Source: Lentzea jiangxiensis (lineage in GTDB: Bacteria; Actinomycetota; Actinomycetes; Mycobacteriales; Pseudonocardiaceae). Taken from it: a stretch of 64,000 nt of DNA. A program made the translations under genes and the position numbers. Shown here piece by piece: positions 59,501-64,000 of this stretch; the first letter of the stretch is position 1, and each line of letters opens with the position of its first letter. The notes under the pieces were generated by a model. The model ran no database searches. It was not told the DNA's origin and was given only the letters and a program-made list of their open reading frames with translations. The DNA lies in the NCBI RefSeq assembly GCF_900104175.1, contig NZ_FNIX01000026.1:1-64000 (forward strand), written 5' to 3'.

Positions 59501-60056
59501 CGTCCCGGCCGCGCTCACCCGCGGGCCTGCGCAGCACCCGTTCCGCGGTGATGTCGTGGATCCCTGACCAACGGGACTTGCCGGGACGCAACAACGACGC
59601 CGGCGCCGTGCTGTCCAGGTCCCTGCCCTCACGAACGGCCGATGTGATCTCATCGACCCGTTGCCGCTCCTCGCCTTCGTAGGATGGGTCGCCGACGCGC
59701 TGCTCGTGCAGGCCCTGGTGGACGATCGACAGGTGCGCCCAGACGCGGTGGTTGGCTGGAGCGAGCTCGGCCGCCGCGGTCAGCCAGCTCACCGCGGCGT
59801 CGAGCCGTCCGTGCCGCAGGTGGATCAGGCCGACGTGGTAAGGGTGCTTGGGGTTGACCGGATCGACGCGGTGGGCTGTCGCCAGCAACGACAGCGCCTC
59901 CTCCGGCGGCGTGGCGGGGTGCACGGCCAGCCGGAAGCACGCCTCCGCCAACGCGTCCCGCTCGTCGGTGCCCAGCCCGGCGCCCTGCTCGCGGCGGGCC
60001 AGCAGCTTCTCCGCGATCGGGCGCAGCACCTCCGGCCGGTTCTCGAGCGAGGTCAC
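56574..60056 (-). CDS. Large TPR/helical-repeat protein of the TIR operon
   Basis: This 1160-residue, mostly helical cytoplasmic protein has TPR-like repeats near the N-terminus (CFRLAVHPATPPEEALSLLA, then HPYHVGLIHLRHGRLDAAVS) and again in the middle (AVLHNLAVAHTAAGDVAAAT). The end is a long, charged, alpha-solenoid-like region. No catalytic motif is visible. The GTG start overlaps the TIR gene stop (GTGA); a longer frame upstream is rejected because it runs into that gene. It likely serves as a scaffold or target-recognition part for the TIR protein. Confidence 0.8.
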   Translation of the reverse strand: MTSLENRPEVLRPIAEKLLARREQGAGLGTDERDALAEACFRLAVHPATPPEEALSLLATAHRVDPVNPKHPYHVGLIHLRHGRLDAAVSWLTAAAELAPANHRVWAHLSIVHQGLHEQRVGDPSYEGEERQRVDEITSAVREGRDLDSTAPASLLRPGKSRWSGIHDITAERVLRRPAGERGRDVIAEDLRWIAELAERRVGGAAAFAVSAVQWLVHGYPPATIRRLAAPLGDGPARRVLDLVCELFEAGEEAVPARLAECLERRELPDLLVALVHQRRLLWRPLQVPNLSAYVAARRFVGGDPAVHLDAMASALRAITTATPPKTPADVVTEKAAEADPDVTLAGFERDAETLGRLKKNANAIAKSLVRAELADAARIRADHAVLARTAKRLDHICTERVRELEKFVQSTADRARSADFSDRFEDCKKALQAPSPLNGHLSKIRKRLHSCEVSDAVPPSAGVAEIDAELESFAPAPQAEPIPPRTEPAPSPARSGDPRERVAAAVAAVDRALADNIAHAWRSLDAYPPSLSRRSALVLLRSHLNGRLAESLHRMGVHTPARRHWQAMLTENPMSTAVLHNLAVAHTAAGDVAAATQSWNRYLEALYGEALLAGTPARGAAERADIHRVLAGSFGTAALCGRQADDGTPNPPPRGVPAELTSPARVALAIAHLRLEELNRALSYRGPALRLGVTRSVRRSQLDEAFDARLDLVATACAPLPKRVRAPFEELCRTAFQAAHQAACNPGSRVREATDQDEEAAHVAWTHERVRWKSRIANELLGADDWPVTETSGEILTSLRLLDELRLDPADETVRKAVLRLGAPSTYLRQLNDLSELAARFAVERIFRAAENRLDSSADFPRRYQRLCRSWHRNDAPERYLDLLDDPHTVYLPSVEHALGLLNNDAPDHEVRHAVLAALPAMEHWITRLRGAAGPAAMLGELLNAVDEQLRARPLLAEARAACVPRDSLPYVRLSIQCDDFADARTRLRRLAARGKHLEDVHRLMTTVYRRWMQWDGPLPTNMEIGEDFGEMSSLDAGDARRQLVVEVTIAKHRRRPGEVDPDSLAKDLRQLLRDDKDNSHARYQLTQLLYQHAVSVRTAMRATFGARREALRDELTRLRTECASHASALLDRDPADDYHALTDKSRFEEVQKIAAKVR

Positions 60057-61771
60057 GGCTGTTCCTCCGCGCCGGTGCCGAGCTCGTCGACCGGCAGGAC
60101 CAGCGTGCCCCTGCCGTCCGATGTCGCCGCGAGGCGCCCGTCCGGCGAGATCGCGAGCGGGTGGGCCGAGGTGACCTCGATGCGGCCGTCCTGCATCAGC
60201 ACGTGCGAGCCGTCCGGGTACTCGAACACGACCAGCCTGCCGTCCCGGGACGCGCACACGATGCGGGCGCCGGGCACCGTGCGGAAACCCAGGTGCACGC
60301 CCAGTTCCGCGTCGAAGCAGACACCGAGGCCCTCGCCGTCGAGCACGATCGACAGGTCCGGCCCGACCAGCGCGTCGGCGAGCTGCGTGACCGGCAGGTC
60401 CACGACGAGCGGGCGCTCGAATCCGCTGTCGAGGCGGTAGACGTGGTGCTCGCCCGCGATCAGCGTGTACCCCGGTTCGTGGTGGATGCCGAGCAAGAGG
60501 CGTTCCAACGCGTACTCGGCCTTGACGTGCCCCTGGTCGTATACGGTCAGGACGCCCTCCAGATCACCGACGAGCAGCCGCCCGTCGCCGTCGACCTCGA
60601 GCAGCTGCACACCCTCGCGATGGTCGAGCACGGTCTCGGGTTCCGCGCTCGCCAGTGACCAGACGGAGCCGCTCCACATGCCGACGAGCAGCGTGTCGCC
60701 GTGGAACACCAACGCTCCCGGCACGGTGAGGCCGGGCGCACGAGCGAGATCGGCCGTGCGAGTGCTCCCGTCCGGTGCGGCCACCACGACGCGGCCCGTC
60801 CAGTCGGCGACCGCCACCCGGTCGCGTCCGCGCGCCCACAGCCGCGGCCGTCCGGCGAGGCTCGTGACGCCCTGCCTGCGGCCGGGTTCGTCGAGCGAGT
60901 GGACGGACAGGTGCAGACCGTCCAGCACCACGATCCGCCGCGCGTCGGGGAAGAACGCCTGACGTCCGCTCGCGGGCAGGCGCGGGTGCACGCGGTCCGG
61001 GCCGGCGGGCTGCGGCGCGGGCGGACTCACCTGGATCGGCGCGGTCTCGACGGGTTCGCAGCCGGGTGCCCGCGCGAGCAACCGCACGGACTCGACCGCC
61101 CGGCGGAACGACAGGTCGGCGAACGTGGCGGTGCCGTGCACGGTCGGGTGGACGAGCGTGCCGTTGAGACCGGAGTCGGGCGGCACGGTGGTGAGCGTGA
61201 TCGGCTCACTGCTCTCCAGCACCGTCGTTCCATCGGCGCCGATGACCGACACCCGTACCGTGGGCAGGGTGTGGTTGACCACGGCGCTGGGCAGCGGCCC
61301 CTCGAACCGGAGCTGCCTGCGGCTTCGCGCGGGTCGCAGGCCCAGCGCGGTGCGCAGGGTCTCGAACCAGTTCGGGTGAGTGACGGCGACCCAGTTGTAC
61401 TTGCTGGCGGTGAACCAGATCTTGTCCTTGGCCGCCTCCTCCATCAGCACCGGGATGAACCCGATCTTGCCGGCCTTGTTGAGGTCGACGGCGCGCTGGA
61501 GCTCGAACTGGCAGACGTTCTTGGTGAAGTACCGCAACGAGTACAGGGCGACGAAGTACCTGGACCGCGGCAGCGCCGTCTCCAGGTACTCCTCCCAGTC
61601 GACGCCGGGCGGGATGCCTTCGCGGTCGACGTCGATGAAGATCCGGGGCGGCACGCCCCGGGACGTGATGCACTTGTGCAGGCCGTCCGCGAGGTCTCTG
61701 GCCTTCTGGTAGTCCTCACGCGCGTAGCTGATGAAGACGTCCCACCCGTCGTGGCTCTCGGGCTCGGTCAT
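60053..61771 (-). CDS. TIR-domain protein with C-terminal beta-propeller
   Basis: This 572-residue protein starts with a TIR domain (about 8-140): WDVFISYARED, FIDVDREGIPPGVDWEEYLE, and the catalytic-type glutamate E90 in NVCQFELQRA, where NAD-cleaving TIR domains keep it. A linker or Ig-like region (about 150-255) is followed by a beta-propeller (about 260-560) with WD40-like blades such as RLWARGRDRVAVADWTGRVV and RLLVGDLEGVLTVYD. The ATG at 61771 follows AAAGGG; a GTG at 61786 that overlaps the previous stop is an equal alternative. NADase activity would fit a role in immunity or signalling; this is inference from the fold. Confidence 0.85.
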   Translation of the reverse strand: MTEPESHDGWDVFISYAREDYQKARDLADGLHKCITSRGVPPRIFIDVDREGIPPGVDWEEYLETALPRSRYFVALYSLRYFTKNVCQFELQRAVDLNKAGKIGFIPVLMEEAAKDKIWFTASKYNWVAVTHPNWFETLRTALGLRPARSRRQLRFEGPLPSAVVNHTLPTVRVSVIGADGTTVLESSEPITLTTVPPDSGLNGTLVHPTVHGTATFADLSFRRAVESVRLLARAPGCEPVETAPIQVSPPAPQPAGPDRVHPRLPASGRQAFFPDARRIVVLDGLHLSVHSLDEPGRRQGVTSLAGRPRLWARGRDRVAVADWTGRVVVAAPDGSTRTADLARAPGLTVPGALVFHGDTLLVGMWSGSVWSLASAEPETVLDHREGVQLLEVDGDGRLLVGDLEGVLTVYDQGHVKAEYALERLLLGIHHEPGYTLIAGEHHVYRLDSGFERPLVVDLPVTQLADALVGPDLSIVLDGEGLGVCFDAELGVHLGFRTVPGARIVCASRDGRLVVFEYPDGSHVLMQDGRIEVTSAHPLAISPDGRLAATSDGRGTLVLPVDELGTGAEEQP

Positions 61772-61782
61772 CTGCTGCCCTT

Positions 61783-63420
61783 TCACGCGAACCGGTCGAC
61801 TGCGGTCAAGATGTCCTGGAGCGCCCGGCGCGACCGCGGGTCGGTGGTGGTGCGCAACAGCCGCCTCGCCTCCTGGCCGATGCTCGCGAACTCCGAGCGG
61901 TAGACGTCCCGCAACGCCATCACGTCTGCTGGGAAGAGCGGACCGGACCCCAGCGTCTGCGCCACCCTGTTGAAGCGCAGGACCAGCGCGTTGACCTCCA
62001 CGTTGACCATGGCGCGATCGATCTCCGCCAACCTCTGGGCCACCGCGTCGGCGAGCTTCTGCACGTGCCGCTTGTTCTCCTTCGTGCTGGCCATCGCCTG
62101 GAGCCTGGGGATCCGGCCGCGCAGCTCTCCCATGGTGCGGCGCAAGGCGATCAGCTGGGCCTGCGTCGGCGGGTTGCCGACCTTGGCCATGGCGGTGTTG
62201 TGCTCGTCGAACGCCGCGTTGATCGCGAAGACCTCCTTCGCCTCCACCGCCCTGCGCAGCAGCGCTTCCGCCTGCGTCAGCCGCGGGTCACGCGCGGCGA
62301 TCCCGGCCGCGGTGATCGCACGTTCCGGATCCTTGCCCTGCACCAGCAGGCAGAACGCGTACAGGTAGTTGGGCGGCGGGAACGACGGCACGAGGTGCAG
62401 GACCTTGGCGAGCACCCGCTCCGCCTCCGCCCAGCGCTCGTCCTCGATCAGACCGAGGGCCTCCTCGCGGTACTGCTCGGCGATCAGCTCGTACAGCCGC
62501 ATGGCGCGTTCGGGCGAGAGCTTGGGCGGGGGCAACGGTTTCGCGGGCGAACGGCGGGTGCGGAGGAGGCCTTCGACATACGTGTCGAAGTCACGCACCA
62601 CCTCTGCCTCACGCCAGTCACGATCCAGTCGCCGCAACTCCTTGCGGGTGTGCAGGTACGCGCCGTCGGCGAGAGCACGCACGGCGTTTGTCATCAGCGG
62701 TCTCAGTGCCACCGTCTGGAGCGCGTCCGCGAACGCGCGGAGATGGCTCGCGTCGCCCTCGACCACATCGGCTGCGGATCGCGCGGTGCGAAAGGCCGTC
62801 GTGTACTCACCGTCCATCGCCTGCATGATCGCCAGCAGGTACGGCGGTTCGGACTCCTCCGGCGCGACCTCGATGAACCGGCCGATCCGCTCGTCCGCGG
62901 CGCGCCGGTCGTGGTGCCGGGTGTCGAGGAACGTGCCGATCTCCTGGGGCGTCAGCACGTCGCGCAGCGTGCGGCGGAGTTCGAAAACCTCCGCGTGCAG
63001 CTGGGGATCCAGTCGTTCGGTCCGCAACGGCAGGGTGGTCTCCAGCGCCGTCGTCAGGTCGCCGAGCCGGTAGTGGCAGTACGCCTGGAGATACCGCGCC
63101 TCGGGGTGACCGGGCGAGATCTCCAGGAACTCCGCGAGCTGCTCCAGCGCGATCTCGTACTCGCCGTCGGCGATGTTGGCGCGAGCGTCCTGGAGCAGGT
63201 CGTCGCCGTCGTCGAGCTGGAGCGAGTCCTCGGCGGCGAGCGTCACGAAGTCCGGCAGGAAGACCGTCGGCGGCGCCGTGCGTTCGGTGCGCCGCCGGGT
63301 GAACTCCTCCAGTCGCCGGAAGTGCTCGCCGAGGTCCCCGCCGCCGCCGAAGCTCAGCCCCGAGAGGTCGGGGAGCCGAGGCGGCAGGTGCGGGAGCGCC
63401 GGAGTGTCGCGTTCGGTCAT
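61783..63420 (-). CDS. TPR-repeat protein of the TIR operon
   Basis: This 545-residue helical protein has clear TPR units near 85-150 (NIADGEYEIALEQLAEFLEI, then HPEARYLQAYCHYRLGDLTT) and near 320-390 (EDERWAEAERVLAKVLHLVP). A helical C-terminal region contains RIPRLQAMASTKENKRHVQK. The first 60 residues are proline- and glycine-rich. No enzymatic motif is seen. It lies between the small protein gene and the TIR gene with 4-nt overlaps, so it is translated in step with them. Confidence 0.83.
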   Translation of the reverse strand: MTERDTPALPHLPPRLPDLSGLSFGGGGDLGEHFRRLEEFTRRRTERTAPPTVFLPDFVTLAAEDSLQLDDGDDLLQDARANIADGEYEIALEQLAEFLEISPGHPEARYLQAYCHYRLGDLTTALETTLPLRTERLDPQLHAEVFELRRTLRDVLTPQEIGTFLDTRHHDRRAADERIGRFIEVAPEESEPPYLLAIMQAMDGEYTTAFRTARSAADVVEGDASHLRAFADALQTVALRPLMTNAVRALADGAYLHTRKELRRLDRDWREAEVVRDFDTYVEGLLRTRRSPAKPLPPPKLSPERAMRLYELIAEQYREEALGLIEDERWAEAERVLAKVLHLVPSFPPPNYLYAFCLLVQGKDPERAITAAGIAARDPRLTQAEALLRRAVEAKEVFAINAAFDEHNTAMAKVGNPPTQAQLIALRRTMGELRGRIPRLQAMASTKENKRHVQKLADAVAQRLAEIDRAMVNVEVNALVLRFNRVAQTLGSGPLFPADVMALRDVYRSEFASIGQEARRLLRTTTDPRSRRALQDILTAVDRFA

Positions 63421-63623
63421 TCCGGCAGCGCTTCGGGTTCGGGTGCGGAACCGAGCGCGCGTTCGGCGACCGCGCGGCAGAGCAGGTACTCGGCCTCCTG
63501 GTCGAGCTTCAGCATCAACGGCAGCGCCGCGGGCAGCGCGGCCTCGTCGAACAGCTGCCGCTCGTCGGTCTCCCGGCGGTACTCGACCGGCGGCAACAGC
63601 CCGACCAGCCGGTCACGGTCCAC
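63417..63623 (-). CDS. Small protein of the TIR operon
   Basis: A 68-residue acidic protein begins at a GTG inside the end of the preceding gene (11-base overlap) and ends in an ATGA overlap with the TPR gene. It contains LKLDQEAEYLLCRAVAERAL, likely one helix pair. An in-frame ATG at 63674 would add 17 residues. No family is recognised; gene order and coupling support it being real. Confidence 0.55.
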   Translation of the reverse strand: MDRDRLVGLLPPVEYRRETDERQLFDEAALPAALPLMLKLDQEAEYLLCRAVAERALGSAPEPEALPE

Positions 63624-64000
63624 GCTCGGCGGCCGTGTCCACGCGGTTCGGATCCAGCTCAGCGGTGACGGCATGGTCGTCCCATTCCTCCTGCGGCAGC
63701 AGGAACTCTCCGGTCGTGATCACCAACTCGTGTTCGCTCTGGTGCAGCGCCTGCGCCTGTGCCGCGAACCCGTCGGCGACCACGTCCAGCTCCTGCAGCC
63801 GTTCCCGCAGCCGGACCCGGGCCGGGGCGTCGTCGGGCAGGTCGCGCAGCCGCGGATAGACGATCAGCTCGATGCGCTTGCGCACGGCCTCGATCCGCCG
63901 GCGCAACTCCTCCGGCGACGCCGGCCGCGTCGGCAGTGCCAGGTCCTCGCCGAGATCATCGGCGTAGCGGGCGAACTGGTCGCGCAACGAACGCAGCTCC
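63613..64000 (-). CDS. 3' part of a coiled-coil protein (partial)
   Basis: The minus frame is open from the window edge to the stop at 63613-63615 and encodes the last 128 or so residues. They are highly charged and helical (SPEELRRRIEAVRKRIELIV, then RVRLRERLQELDVVADGFAA) with an acidic tail. No catalytic motif lies in the visible part. The beginning of the gene is outside the window, so the family cannot be assigned. Confidence 0.6.
   Translation of the reverse strand, partial: ELRSLRDQFARYADDLGEDLALPTRPASPEELRRRIEAVRKRIELIVYPRLRDLPDDAPARVRLRERLQELDVVADGFAAQAQALHQSEHELVITTGEFLLPQEEWDDHAVTAELDPNRVDTAAERGP

Noticed and set aside
1..64000. CRISPR arrays, tRNA/rRNA genes, phage attachment sites
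   Set aside because: No regularly spaced repeats, cloverleaf-like sequences or rRNA-like stretches were noticed on reading either strand; only short operator-type repeats occur.

Overview
The window is very GC-rich with strong third-position G/C bias. It carries GTG/TTG starts, 4-nt stop/start overlaps, LAL and SARP regulators, an F420-type oxidoreductase and densely packed biosynthetic genes. This fits a filamentous actinomycete, probably of the Pseudonocardiales; that placement is inference, because no rRNA or taxonomic marker is present.

Layout. (1) 0.3-11.5 kb: a minus-strand run encodes an MFS exporter and a CaiB-type CoA-transferase, then a seven-gene coupled unit: maleate isomerase/arylmalonate decarboxylase-like protein, FAD monooxygenase, a cysteine-free Asp/Glu-racemase-like protein, HemB, HemA, an ADP-forming acyl-CoA synthetase and HemL. 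It has the enzymes from glutamyl-tRNA to porphobilinogen but no hemC or hemD. The promoters of its two operons share a CTACG-N6-CGTAG palindrome, suggesting a specialised pathway rather than housekeeping haem synthesis. (2) 11.7-15.3 kb: EamA transporter, LysR, LLM oxidoreductase and an unusual YciI-LuxR fusion. (3) 15.5-25.6 kb: a single-module type I PKS (KS-AT-inactive DH-ACP, the layout of bacterial orsellinate synthases), a TetR repressor sharing a GTAC-N4-GTAC operator with the PKS promoter region, and a minus-strand ACP/acyl-AMP ligase/P450/KASIII-like operon. Together these could make, activate, oxidise and transfer an aryl acid. (4) 25.6-27.5 kb: about 1.9 kb of degraded sequence with transposase remnants.

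(5) 27.5-56.2 kb: the main cluster. A LAL regulator precedes a full EvaA-E set for a 3-amino-3-C-methyl-2,3,6-trideoxyhexose (vancosamine type), a glycosyltransferase, a SARP regulator and an aromatic-hydroxylase-like FAD enzyme. A long plus-strand polycistron follows: KR, ACP, FabZ-like DH, GcvT-like protein, a fused KS-CLF, nitroreductase-like and FAD oxidoreductases, epoxide-hydrolase-like protein, discrete AT, two AcpS-like proteins, a SnoaL/ABM/zinc-ribbon fusion, an alpha/beta hydrolase, a beta-helix protein and a three-gene ABC exporter. Three 11-bp-spaced heptamers in front of the KR gene look like a SARP box. The set suggests a reducing type II polyketide that is glycosylated and exported; the aryl unit from region 3 may be attached to it (inference). 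Remnants of one transposase family lie on both sides, at 25.9 and 56.3 kb.

(6) 56.6-64 kb: a minus-strand coupled operon encodes a TIR-beta-propeller protein, two large TPR/helical proteins, a small protein and a partial coiled-coil protein. It resembles a conflict or immune-type system. No tRNA, rRNA, CRISPR array or intact insertion sequence was seen.
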